NCBI RefSeq assembly: GCF_004027225.2
Contig: NC_044284.2
Span: forward strand, 43,634,420 to 43,698,419
Source of the DNA: Strigops habroptila
Taxonomy: Eukaryota; Chordata; Aves; Psittaciformes; Psittacidae
Direction: 5' to 3'
DNA length: 64,000 nucleotides
Translations under genes and position numbers: made by a program
Shown: positions 1 through 11,100 of the stretch, one piece after another
How positions within the stretch are numbered: the first letter of the stretch is position 1
Layout: each line of letters begins with the position of its first letter
The notes under the pieces: model-generated
Seen by the model: only the letters and a program-made list of their open reading frames with translations
What the model was told of the DNA's origin: nothing
Databases searched by the model: none

Positions 1-194
1 TGGTGGTATCTGTCCTACGCTGGGCTGTGTCCAGGCACACTTGGCCTTGCCAACAAACGGCAGGGACGTGCTCAGCTGCTCTAACCCCACCCTACTGATC
101 CTTCCCAATGGTGGTCCATCCAGTACCACCTTGCTGGTGTGCGAGGCATCTGCTGGCTCTGCCACCAGCACCTGCTCACCCACCCTGCCCACAG

Positions 195-540
195 GTACGT
201 GAAGAGCCAGCGGCACACCATCCAGGTGGATTACATCCCCTACATGGACGAGCTCGCCTGCCAGGTGGGGGTCAAGCCCAACCTGCTCACCCTCTTCCTC
301 AGCGACCCCAAGCTGGCGCTGGAGGTTGCCTTCGGGCCCTGCACGCCATACCAGTACCGCCTGCGGGGCCCGGGCAAGTGGGCCGGTGCCAGGGACGCCA
401 TCCTCACCCAGCGGCAGCGCATCATCAAGCCCCTGCAGACGCGGCATGTGGAGGAGCACCTGTCGGCTCCCAGCATGCCCCTCCTCTTCAAGCTGGTTGG
501 AGCCGTGGCCGTCCTTGCCATCGGTTTTGCCTACTTGTAG
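195..540 (+). CDS. FMO5: Flavin-containing monooxygenase B-type, terminal exon only
   Basis: Last coding exon of an FMO gene whose other exons lie left of the window. The acceptor AG is at 193-194, the exon opens by completing a split codon and reading [10 protein letters not shown], and it ends at TAG 538-540. It matches exon 8 of B1 (11149-11494) and codes for the C-terminal part of the enzyme, including the hydrophobic tail [18 protein letters not shown] that anchors FMOs in the endoplasmic reticulum membrane. The upstream intron (1-194) also matches B intron 7, so this is a B-type copy (B0). Confidence 0.9.
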
Positions 541-1659
541 GTGCCCCACAAGTGTGAGAAGGGATGTGCTGGGGGGGCGAGCTGTTCATCCCCTGACCCA
601 TAGTAGCCTGTGCACCCCAGTGCTGGCAGGATCCCTCCTTCTGCCCCGCGTGGCCCCGCTGTGGCCAGACCACAAACCCAAGATGCACAGAGCCTCCCCA
701 GCTTGTGAAATAACACCCCAGTGCCCGGTCTGCGCCCTTCCCCGGGAAGCCACAGCCAGGGACAGAGGAGGAAACCTGCTCACACACATAGTAAAACCCA
801 GTTCCTCTCAGCCTGCTCTTTCAACCCAGTAGGGACATGCCACGTTTTTCTGTCGCCTCTAACCCAGCCATGCCGCCACTGCCGCACTCACACAAGAGCT
901 GAGCGGCAAAGGCACAGCAGACTCCCTAACTGGATAAACGTGTTAAACAGAGACAGGCGTCTGTCCCGTCACTGGCTTTACCATTATCTCCTGCATTCCC
1001 ATGGGTCTCACACGGGTTTGGGATCAGCATCATGACAACATCCTAGGGCAGCACAGGCTGCACACATTCACACGTGTGCACATGCGTGTATCCACAGCAA
1101 AATAGCCTCACTCAGGGCGTGTCCCGCCACAATAGTCACAGTGGCACAGCTCAGTGCCACCCTCATCTCCTGAGTGCAGCCCCACCATTGGGTGGCTTGG
1201 GAACACAGAGTGGTGACAGAGGTTCCTGGCCATCACATGCCAGGGCTGCACGGCTGCTGGCCATCAGTGCACTCAGCATCCACAAGCTTTTGTTTTCCAT
1301 GCCATGACCTGCCAAGTCTGCAGCATGGCCACTTCTCAGCCCTGAGCCCAGGAAGTCCCGCAGCAGCGTTGGCATTGTTAAGCGCTTACAGATCCTAATG
1401 AGCCCTTTGCGGGAGGAGGCGCAGGCAGGAGGTGTGGCATGGCAGCGGGGCGAACCTGTAGATCATAACTGGAAGAAACACATCTTGCGACAGCCCAGCT
1501 GATCTCAGTCAGGCTGGGGAAGCACTGGGACAGCCAACCGCAACCAAGCGACACCGTGCACCCCCTCTGTGACTCGCCAGGCTCCACACACCCCCAAGTG
1601 TGTTTTGCCCAGGGACAGGACGCCCCAGCATCCCTGCCACCACCACAGTCCTGCAGGAC
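541..1659 (+). other. B-to-A intergenic region: 3' UTR and A-type 5' flank
   Basis: Spacer between a B-type stop codon and the A-type start, repeated at 11495-12613, 22453-23573 and 33403-34521. It must hold the 3' UTR of the B gene and the promoter and 5' UTR of the A gene. An AGTAAA at 790-795 is a weak candidate polyadenylation signal. A splice acceptor (CCACCACCACAG) lies just ahead of the A start codon and ends at about 1647, so at least one noncoding A exon should lie upstream. I see no further coding segment, TATA box or repeat that I can defend. Confidence 0.5.
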
Positions 1660-4600
1660 ATGGCTGCCCAGAAAGTAGCCATCGTTGGTGCCGGTGCCTC
1701 TGGCCTGTGCGCCCTGAAGTGCTGCCTGGATGAGGGGCTGGAACCAACCTGCTTTGAGAGGAGCAGATTCATCGGGGGGCTCTGGCGCTTTGAGGTAAGC
1801 CCTGCGCCGTGTGAGCCTGCCCCACAGCAGCAGCGCGGAAAGCATTGGGATTTATCATTGGCAGCTAACAAAGCACCTTTCCCCTGCTTTGCATATGTGT
1901 GGCTGTCCGGTTTCCCAGGAAAACCACACGAAAGACAGACTGCTGTGGTAGCAGGATGCTGGTGTCCTGGCTACATGGGACCTGTCTCCTTCCCACCAGC
2001 AGCAGGACAGACCCTTTCTTTCCAGTCTCATCCATCCCTTCCCCTGCTGGTTTGTTCTTTGTCTCCTCCAGTCCTTCCCTACCCATCCTTGTCCCATCTG
2101 ACCCCACTGTCTATCCCGGTCCCTGTCCTGCCCAGGCCTTGTCTGGAAGTCCCACTTGTTCCTCTCCCTACTTCTGTGGCACTCACCCATTCAGAAGCAC
2201 CGAGCGCTTCCTCCTCTATGCCTTGGCTCTCCCTTCATCAGGGGAAGCACCAGAGCTCATTTCTGCCCCCACCTAATGAGGCTGTTTGTTGACTTTTCCC
2301 CTGAGAACCCACGAAGAAGACAAGCCTTCCACAATGTCCTGATACACAGTGGGATAGCCGGGGGGGGACACCACACCAAGCCAGCACAGGGTTTGGGGTG
2401 GCCCAGTTACAGTCCACTGGTTCTGCCCATGGTGGTTCAGAAACGGGCCTGGGAGAGCAGAGCCAGGGCAGCAACACCCAGCTGCTGGGGCAGAGACTCA
2501 GCAAGCAGGAGTGGTCGCTTTACTGGAAGTGACAGATTTGGCTCAGGAACTGGTGACACCTGATGTGGCAACTGGGGCAATGACACCATGGACAGCTTTG
2601 GGAACGCCCTACCTCATCAGAGACAGCGGTGGGAGCAGGGAAACTGAGGCACAAGACCCCACCGCTGTCTTGATGAATGGTAACTCCACTGTTACCACTG
2701 ATCGCCCTCACCAATACAGAGTCCTCTTCCGTCTTTTGTGGGGTGGGCAGTCACATCTATAGGAGAGTGCTGGGTGCAGGGACAGGTGCAATCACCCGTG
2801 GCTTAACCCTGCACCCACAGGCACAGTGAGGCACCAGGCAGGCAGCCCTGGGGTCCCTGACCAGTGCTGAGCTGTGCCCCGCTCCTGCAGAAGCACCCTG
2901 AGGAGGGCCGCGCCAGCATCTACCGCTCTGTCATCATCAACACCTCCAAGGAGATGATGTGCTTCAGCAACTTCCCAATCCCCGAAGACTTCCCCAACTA
3001 CATGATCATGGAGTACTTTCGCATGTATGCGCAGCACTTTGACCTGCTCCACCACATCCGATTCAGGGTGAGAGCCACCAGGGTCCAGGGTGAGCGGCAC
3101 AGCAGGGCCGGGGCACAAGGTGCCTGACGCCTGCTCCCCCTGCACCCAGACCAGCATGTGCCGTGTGTCGAAGCGTCCCGACTTCGCTGCCACGGGCCAG
3201 TGGGAGGTGGTGACGGAGAGCGAGGGGAAGCAGGAGGCGGCCGTCTTTGATGCTGTGCTGGTATGCACTGGGCACCACACCGAGGCACACCTCCCGCTGA
3301 ACACCTTCCCAGGTACTGCCCCACGGACTGCTCACTTGGTCCTTGACACCCCTGGGACCACCCTCCTCTCCAGCTTAGTCCCCACTCAACCCTGGCTACT
3401 GCCAAAATGCTTCCACAGGGTAACACACCAGGCGGGCTTGCACGAGCGTGCTGCTATCCCACCCATCTTGGCGGTCTGTCCTAGGTGGCTCATGCTGTGC
3501 CATCAGCACCTGACCAACATGTCCTGCTGGCAAGTGTCACTTCTGCCAGCTCACCTCTCCCGCCAGCGACTGGCTCCCCGAGCTGCTGGCCATGCACCCG
3601 CTGGGCCCTCCAGCTCTGTGGCAAGGCTTGAGAGCTTGGTGCTGGCGCTGGTCTTTTACTCTTGGTGCCAGGCAAAAATGCCCGGATGGCTTTCAGCCGT
3701 GGAGACCCTCTTTGGCTGGGGAACAGGCTGGAGCACACCGTCACCGGGTGGATGGTGTGCCATCTGGCAGGATGGCACAGATCCCGGCTGCTCCTCTGCC
3801 CCAACACCTAGCACCAGGCAGGAACTGCAGGAGGATTCTGGGATGGGAGCATGGAGGTCTCCAGTCCAAGCCCTGCTGCAAGCCAGGCCAGCCCCAAAGC
3901 CAGAGCAGGATGCTCAGGGCCACACTGAGCGTCTCCCAGGCTGGAGATGCCACCACCTCTCTGGGCATCATTCCAGGGCCACACTGCTGCTGTTGGTCAC
4001 TCTGGCCCCAACCTGTTCTCAAAACACACGACCAGTCTGAGCAGGGGGACAGCCACCCCCTACCTCACATCCCTGCCTAGCACGGCTTCTCTCTCTCTTC
4101 CAGGGCTGGAAAAGTTTGAGGGCTGGTACCTGCACAGCCGGGACTACAAGAGCCCACAGTCCTTCTCAGGGAAGCGGGTAGTCGTGGTTGGCAGTGGGAA
4201 TTCAGGCATCGACATCGCGGTGGAGCTGAGCCAGGCAACTGAGCAGGTGTGCCGGGAGAGCCACCAGGACCGAGCAACCCCCCACCATCCCCTGCAGGAT
4301 CCTCTCTCTCCAGCACCTGGCCACAAGCACCCATCCCCTCTCGATGGGGGTGGCTGTTGTGGTCCCAGCAGCTGTGCTGGCATCCCTGTTCAAGGAACAT
4401 GGCGAGACCCCAACCCGGTCCTGAGGATGCTGCCACATCACCACCTCTCCTCTGCTTCCTTCCAGGTCTTCCTCAGCACCAAGCGTGGGACCTGGGTGCT
4501 GCACCGGGTAGCAGATGGTGGGTATCCCTTTGACTTTTCCTATCTCAGCCGCTTCACACAGCTCTTCCAAAGTCTGCTGCCTCAAAAAGCCATCAGTTTT

Positions 4601-6023
4601 CTCCTGGAGAGGAAGCTGAATGCCCGCTTCGACCATGAGCTCTATGGCCTGCGGCCCCAGCACCGGTGAGTGCCCTGGCAGCAGTCCAGCTGCCTGCCCC
4701 ATGCTGTCCATCCTGCTGCCTGTCCCACTGCCCGGGCACACGCAAGGTCTGCCTTCCAGGTTCCTTGACCAACACCCGACCATCAACGACGACCTGCCCA
4801 ACCGCATCATTTCGGGAAGGGTACTGGTGAAGCCAAACATCCAGGAGTTCACAGAGACGTCTGCCATCTTTGAAGACGGCACCAGGGAAGACATTGATGC
4901 TGTGGTCTTTGCCACAGGCTACACTTTCTCTTTCCCCTTCCTCGAAGGCTGCGTGAACGTGGTGGAGAACCAGATCCCGCTATAAAAATTCATGTTCCCC
5001 CCTGATCTGGAGAAGCCGACGCTGGCTTTCATTGGCCTCATCCAGCCCCTGGGTGCCATCATGCCCATCTCTGAGCTCCAGTGTCGCTGGGCCACCCGCG
5101 TCTTCAAGGGTAAGCAAGGCAGCTTGAGGGAATGCAGATGCGCTCCCCCAGACATGGCAAGGCTGAGTTGTTCAGCTGGTGGCATCCCTTCACACACTGC
5201 TTTCCCCCACTCACCTTTTTATCTTCATTTTGCTTCTTCATGGGGACAAAAACCAGCCTTGCATGTCGCAACGGGCCTAACACTCATCTTCTCTTGTGGG
5301 AGCCACTAACAGGTCCCATTGCCTGCAAACCCCCTTCTCCCTTTCCTTTTCTGCTGTTACTTTCTTCGCCTATGCCTCCTACTTTGCTCCTGACGTGGTA
5401 GCATGTCCCTGAAGCCTCAGAGGTTTCCATGTGCAAGCAAAGGCCAGGCTGGGCTGCAGAGCCAGCCAGACTGTGATAGGAGCACAGCCCTTCCTCCCAG
5501 CTACAGCCTCCTCTTCCCCAGGGCTGCAGGACCTGCCGCCCTCCACTGACATGCTGGCTGATGTCATGCAGACCAAGGAGAGAATGGCCAAGCGGTAAGG
5601 AACCGGGGCAGGCATCGGCCCTGCCACTGTCACCCATGTGCCCACCTGCCAAACCTGCCTGCTCTCCCTGCCCACAGGTACGTGAAGAGCCAGCGGCACA
5701 CCATCCAGGTGGATTACATCCCCTACATGGACGAGCTCGCCTGCCAGGTGGGGGTCAAGCCCAACCTGCTCACCCTCTTCCTCAGCGACCCCAAGCTGGC
5801 GCTGGAGGTTGCCTTCGGGCCCTGCACGCCATACCAGTACCGCCTGCGGGGCCCGGGCAAGTGGGCCGGTGCCAGGGACGCCATCCTCACCCAGCGGCAG
5901 CGCATCATCAAGCCCCTGCAGACGCGGCATGTGGAGGAGCACCTGTCAGCTCCCAGCATGCCCCTCCTCTTCAAGCTGGTTGGAGCCGTGGCCGTCCTTG
6001 CCATCGGTTTTGCCTACTTGTAG
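1660..6023 (+). pseudogene. FMO5: FMO A-type copy 1 (A1), interrupted by a nonsense codon
   Basis: Eight coding exons in the standard FMO layout: 1660-1794, 2891-3067, 3150-3312, 4104-4246, 4466-4665, 4760-5109, 5522-5594, 5678-6023, all with GT-AG junctions and matching phases. Visible motifs are the FAD site GAGASG near residue 9, [15 protein letters not shown], the NADPH site GSGNSG and FATGY. Two lesions stand out. A 12-bp in-frame loss in exon 2 removes the four residues HNSK present in B. A TAA at 4983-4985 in exon 6 stands where B has TAC (Tyr), ending the product at 347 residues instead of about 528. The stop precedes two further junctions, so nonsense-mediated decay is expected. A stable truncated protein cannot be excluded, but the missing third normally completes the fold and membrane anchor. 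Confidence 0.85.
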
Positions 6024-7108
6024 GTGCCCCACAAGTGTGAGAAGGGATGTGCTGGGGGGGTGAGCTGTTCATCCCCTGACCCATAGTAGCCTGTGCACCC
6101 CAGTGCTGGCAGGATCCCTCCTTCTGCCCCGCATGGCCCCGCTGTGGCCAGACCACAAACCCAAGATGCACAGAGCCTCCCCAGCTCATGAAATAACACC
6201 CCAGTGCCCGGTCTGCGCCTTTCCCCGGGAAGCCACAGCCAGGGACAGAGGAGGAAACCTGCTCACGCACATAGTAAAACCCAGTCCCTCGCAGCCTGCT
6301 CTTTCAACCCAGTAGGGACATGCCACGTTTTTCTGCCACCTCTAACCCAGCCATGCCGCCACTGCCGCACTCACACAAGAGCTGAGTGGCAAAGGCACAG
6401 CAGACTCCCTAACTGGATAAACGTGTTAAACAGATACAGGCGCCTGTCCCGTCACTGGCACCACCATGATCCCCTGTGTGCCCATGGGACTCACATGGGT
6501 TTCAGATCAGCCTCATGCCAACACCCCATAACAGCACAGGCTTCACGCATGCAAATATGAGGCAAAACAGCCTCACTCAGGGTAGTCACAGTGGCAAAGC
6601 TCAGTGCCACCCTCATCTCCTGAGTGCGGCTCCACCATTGGGTGGGTTGGGGGCACAGAGCGGTGATGGGGTTCCTGGCCACCACATGCCAGGGCTGCAC
6701 GGCTGCTGGCCATCAGTGCACTCAGCATCCACAAGCTTTTGTTTTCCATGCCATGATCTGCCAAGTCTGCAGCATGGCCACTTCTCAGCCCTGAGCCCAG
6801 GAAGTCCCGCAGCAGCGTCGGCATTGTTAAGCGCTTACAGATCCTAATGAGCCCTTTGCGGGAGGAGGCGCAGGCAGGAGGTGTGGCATGGCAGCGGGGC
6901 GAACCTGTAGATCATAACTGGAAGAAACACATCTTGCGACAGCCCAGCTGATCTCAGTCAGGCTGGGGAAGCACCGGGACAGCCAACCACAACCAAGCGG
7001 CACCGTGCACCCCCTCTGTGACTCGCCAGGCTCCACACACCCCCAAGTGTGTTTTGCCCAGGGACAGGACTCCCCAGCATCCCTGCCACCACCATAGTCC
7101 TGCAGGAC
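6024..7108 (+). other. A-to-orphan-exon spacer, homologous to the B-to-A spacer
   Basis: This stretch downstream of A1 is a diverged copy of 541-1659, the flank of B followed by the upstream region of A. It carries the same landmarks in the same order, with many substitutions and a deletion of the CA-rich part near 1030-1120. It ends at the orphan first exon. The repeats of this spacer are 16979-18062 and 27933-29017. It shows that the tail of A1-A3 came with B-type flanking DNA. Confidence 0.7.
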
Positions 7109-7243
7109 ATGGCTGCCCAGAAAGTAGCCATCGGTGGTGCCGGTGCCTCTGGCCTGTGCGCCCTGAAATGCTGCCTGGATGGGGGGCTGGAACCCACCTG
7201 CTTTGAGAGGAGCAGAGGCATCAGGGGGCTTTGGCTCTTCGAG
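7109..7243 (+). pseudogene. Orphan A-type FMO first exon (unit 1)
   Basis: Forty-five codons from ATG 7109, closely matching A exon 1, ending at GAG followed by the donor GTAAGC. The FAD motif GAGASG is kept, but the following GGLWRF block reads RGLWLF. No A-type exon 2 follows: within about 70 bases the sequence leaves A intron 1, and the B promoter and gene come next, 925 bp to the B start codon. It is either a dead remnant or an alternative first exon. Its donor is phase 0, the same as B exon 1, so it could splice in frame to B exon 2 at 8515. Confidence 0.75.
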
Positions 7244-7591
7244 GTAAGCCCTGCGCCGTGCCAGCCTGCCCAACAGCAGCAGCACGGACAGGACATCTTG
7301 ATAATCACAGACTTAAAAGTACAGAGCAGCATTTGTTTACTTGTCATTCACACGATGGGGTCTGGCTGCATCTCTGCCTGTCCTGCAACCCCATGTCCCT
7401 GCAGTGTCTCTGCACAGCACTTCCTGGAAAGGTGCCTGGGACGGCTACTTACCCCTCACCTCCGAACCTCTGGCAAGGGACGCTGCCGGAAAAGCCAAGC
7501 AGGCATCCGGAGCCAACCGGGTGCGGGCTTCCTCTCCCCAGTGTGGGAGGAGTGACCAAGTGGGAGGCCCCAGTCACCACCGACGTGCACC

Positions 7592-7702
7592 ATAAAACCA
7601 GGCCAGCGTCTGGCGTCTCAGTTTGGGACAACTGAGCAGAGACCCTCACTGACTCCCTGCCTGCCACTGGCCTTCCCTGGGCTGCCGAACCCACAGCTGC
7701 AG
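7592..7702 (+). promoter_or_regulatory. Candidate promoter and noncoding first exon of B1
   Basis: An ATAAAA box lies at 7592-7597 in unit-specific sequence upstream of B. A start site some 25-30 bases downstream would open a short exon ending at CTGCAG/GTCAGT near 7702. The matching acceptor is the CCCCAG just before the 5' UTR at about 8144, 25 bases ahead of the B start codon. Equivalent boxes sit at 18546 and 29501. The box and the splice sites are seen; the transcription start is inferred. Confidence 0.4.
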
Positions 7703-8168
7703 GTCAGTGGAGGGGCTATCGGTGGGTGCCGGCACTCAGCAGGTGCCGGGGTGGCACCATAAGTATCTGCCCTGGGGAAGGGAGAGGGCAAAGTGCAGGT
7801 GCAGGGGCTGTGTCCACCGGGGTGGGAGCCATGGGTCCCCGCGGGAGGGCGCGGCACTCCGGCATGCCTCCATTGCTTGGACTTACCATGAGGGGAGGGT
7901 TTTCAAGGCTCCATAACACCAGCTAGCACTTCTCCCAGGTGTCTGGAGATAAACACTGCAGTGGTGAAAAACCCCAGCACTGACCAGCTCCCTGCTGGAG
8001 GTGGGGGGATAGCTGCACTCTCACAGTCCCAGACAAACCTCTGGGGGCTGCCCCTCAGCTTGGGACCACTTTGGAGCACAGGACCAAACTGTGCACAGCT
8101 GCACCCCGCGCCCCTCAGCCCTGTTCTCCGGCACTGTCCCCAGGCAGAGAACAGAGGTGGAGGGCAGC

Positions 8169-11100
8169 ATGGCGAAGAGGGTGGCCATCATTGGAGGGGG
8201 CAGCAGCGGGCTGTGCGCCATCAAAGCCTGCCTGCAGGAGGCGCTGGAGCCTGTCTGCTTCGAGAGGAGCGGGGACATCGGAGGGCTCTGGAGGTTTGAG
8301 GTAAACCCTGTTGGCCACATGTCCTGCTGGGGGTCAGAACCACAGCAGCCAGGGATCAGTGGCTGCTGCTGGGGCGGCATGCAGCCTGCCGTGGCGGGGT
8401 CCTGAAGGCGAGCTGAGGGCAGGGGCTCCACATAAAGAGCCACCACATCGGCCCCAGCCATCCCTCCGCATCGTGGCCTACCGGACCACACAGAGCCATG
8501 CCCTGCTCCTGCAGGAGTGCCCTGAGGAGGGCCGCGCCAGCATCTACCGCTCTGTCATCATCAACACCTCCAAGGAGATGATGTGCTTCAGCAACTTCCC
8601 AATCCCCGAAGACTTCCCCAACTACATGCACAACTCCAAGATCATGGAGTACTTTCGCATGTATGCGCAGCACTTTGACCTGCTCCGCCACATCCGATTC
8701 AGGGTGAGAGCCACCAGGGTCCGGGCTAAGCGGCGCAGCAGGGCCAAGGCACAGGGTGCCTGACGCCTGCTTCTCCTCCACCCAGACCAGCGTGTGCCGC
8801 GTGTCCAAGCGTCCCGACTTTGCTGCCACGGGCCAGTGGGAGGTGGTGACGGAGAGCGAGGGGAAGCAGGAGGCGGCCGTCTTTGATGCTGTGCTGGTGT
8901 GCACTGGGCACCACACCGAGGCACACCTCCCGCTGAACACCTTCCCAGGTACTGCCCAGCACCCACGCATGAGGAGAGACCCCAGAAAGCTCGGCTGTGG
9001 CAGTCCCTGTTCTCCCTACCTGTTCTTCCTCCCAGCCTCAGCATTTCCCTGCCTTGAGTCAGCTCAAGGAGAGCTCCCATGCTCCCCAGGAAGGGTCTGG
9101 CTGGGCCAGGGACAGTCCCAACTCAGTACTTCAGGAGGTGACCCTCCAGCCCAGTGCCAGGAAGCCAAGCATCCCTCCTCCCTGCCCACAGGAATCAACA
9201 AGTTCAAGGGCCGCTACCTCCATAGCCGAGACTACAAGGACACTCAGGATTTCACAGACAAGAGGGTCGTTGTCATCGGGATCGGGAATTCAGGGGCAGA
9301 CCTGGCTGTGGAGGTCAGCCAAACAGCCAAGCAGGTGAGCAGCAGGAGTGGGGTCCCGCTGGCCAGGGCAGCGCCCCGTGGGACACTGCCGGCTCCACAA
9401 GGACACCGGGACCAAGGTGCTGGCACAGCCACTGCTCCGTCCCGGCACTCACTGCAGTTGGCAATGCTGGCACCCACTAGCCCAGCCTCTGTCAGTTGAG
9501 ACTCGATCCTGTATGGATACCCTGATTTCCATCTCTGAGCCCTGCACTGGGGCTGCTCCTGGGCTGCTCCCTACCTCCTGCCCCTGCTAGGTGCTGACCA
9601 CCAGCTATCTCTGCCCTTCTGGCCTTTGCTGAGTGCTTGGGCAGCAGGAAGAGGACCTACCCTGGGGCAGGGACGTGTCTCCCCCAGCCAGCCCCTCAGG
9701 ACCAGCAAAGCCTTCAGCAGGCAACGCTTACTTCCTTGCCCAGGTCTTCCTCAGCACCCGCCGTGGAGCGTGGATCTTCAACCGCGTTGGAGATCAGGGC
9801 TATCCCATCGACACCGTTGCCATCACCCGCATCAACGCGTTCCGGAAGAAACTGCTGAGCCATTCCATGGTTAGCAACTTTGTGGAGAAGCAGCTGAATG
9901 CCAGGTTCAACCACTCACACTACGGCCTGAAGCCAAAGCACAGGTGCCAGCAAATGCTCCCCCTGCCCAGGAAGGACCCTCTGCCTCTCGCATGTCCAGC
10001 ACTGCTCAGCCATTCCCATCCTCCCTGTGCCCAGGCTGGGGCCAGGGCAGCAGCCCTAGAAACCTGGTTAATAGCTGTGTAGTGCCCAGGCAATGCTCCA
10101 GGGAGCCACCACAGCCCCTTCCAGGGAACCTTGGTGCAGTGCGGTGGCAGCTGCCAAGCACCCCTGAGGGAACAGCCCCACTGGAAATGAGCATCCCTGG
10201 GGAACCACATCCCCACAGCAGGGAGCCATGGCTGGAGCAGGACTCAGAGCAGAGACACCCACCCCAGCACCCTGATGGTTCCTTGTACTTTCAGGGTCTT
10301 TGACCAACACCCGACCATCAACGATGACCTGCCCAACCGCATCATTTCGGGAAGGGTGCTGGTGAAGCCAAACATCCAGGAGTTCACAGAGACGTCTGCC
10401 ATCTTTGAAGACGGCACCAGGGAAGACATTGACGTTGTGATCTTCGCCACAGGATACAGCTTCTCTTTCCCCTTCCTCGAAGGCTGCGTGAACGTGGTGG
10501 AGAACCAGATCCCGCTATACAAATTCATGTTCCCCCCTGATCTGGAGAAGCCGACGCTGGCTTTCATTGGCCTCATCCAGCCTCTGGGTGCCATCATGCC
10601 CATCTCTGAGCTCCAGTGTCGCTGGGCCACTCGCATCTTCAGGGGTAAGCGAGACAAACCTGCCCTGTGGCTGTAGCCCAAGCATGCACTCCTGGAGCCG
10701 GGGTAAATGGTGCCCAGCCATGCCTGGGAGGCAGCAGCTGGCTGTGCCATCCTGGCAGTAGCCAATGGCGTGGCCAAATTACATCCCAGCCACTGTTGCC
10801 AGCACTCCCATGCTGTGGCTTATCCTCCCTAGGGTTGAACAAGCTTCCCCCACAGTGCTACATGGAGGCGGACATCAAGCAGAAGAGAGAAGCGATGGCA
10901 AAACAGTAAGATCCCCCTGGGAACAGGGAGGGGGCTGTTTTGGGTACAGGTGATGGTGGGTATCTGTCCTACGCTGGGCTGTGTCCAGGCACACTTGGCC
11001 TTGCCAACAAACGGCAGGGACGTGCTCAGCTGCTCTAACCCCACCCTACTGATCCTTCCCAATGGTGGTCCATCCAGTACCACCTTGCTGGTGTGCGAGG

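Larger units (their letters stand above)
1..10960 (+). repeat. Tandem FMO unit 1 (about 10.95 kb)
   Basis: First copy of the large direct repeat. It holds the last exon of an upstream B-type FMO, the whole A1 gene, an orphan first exon and most of B1. The stretch starting at 7 matches the stretch starting at 10961 base for base over long runs. Differences from unit 2 are a handful of substitutions (for example near 575, 703 and 945) and single-base length changes in G runs (eight G at about 2360 against nine in the other units). The left edge is only the window edge, so further copies may lie upstream. Confidence 0.95.

Noticed and set aside
4983-4985. Possible programmed stop-codon read-through or recoding in A-type FMO
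   Set aside because: The context TAA AAA is not a known read-through signal, UAA is not a selenocysteine codon, and the shared exon 2 loss already suggests relaxed constraint. A plain nonsense mutation is simpler.
8356-8970. Long antisense open frames across FMO exons 2-3, repeated in every unit
   Set aside because: They mirror the codon pattern of the sense exons, change wherever A and B differ, and have no recognisable domain.
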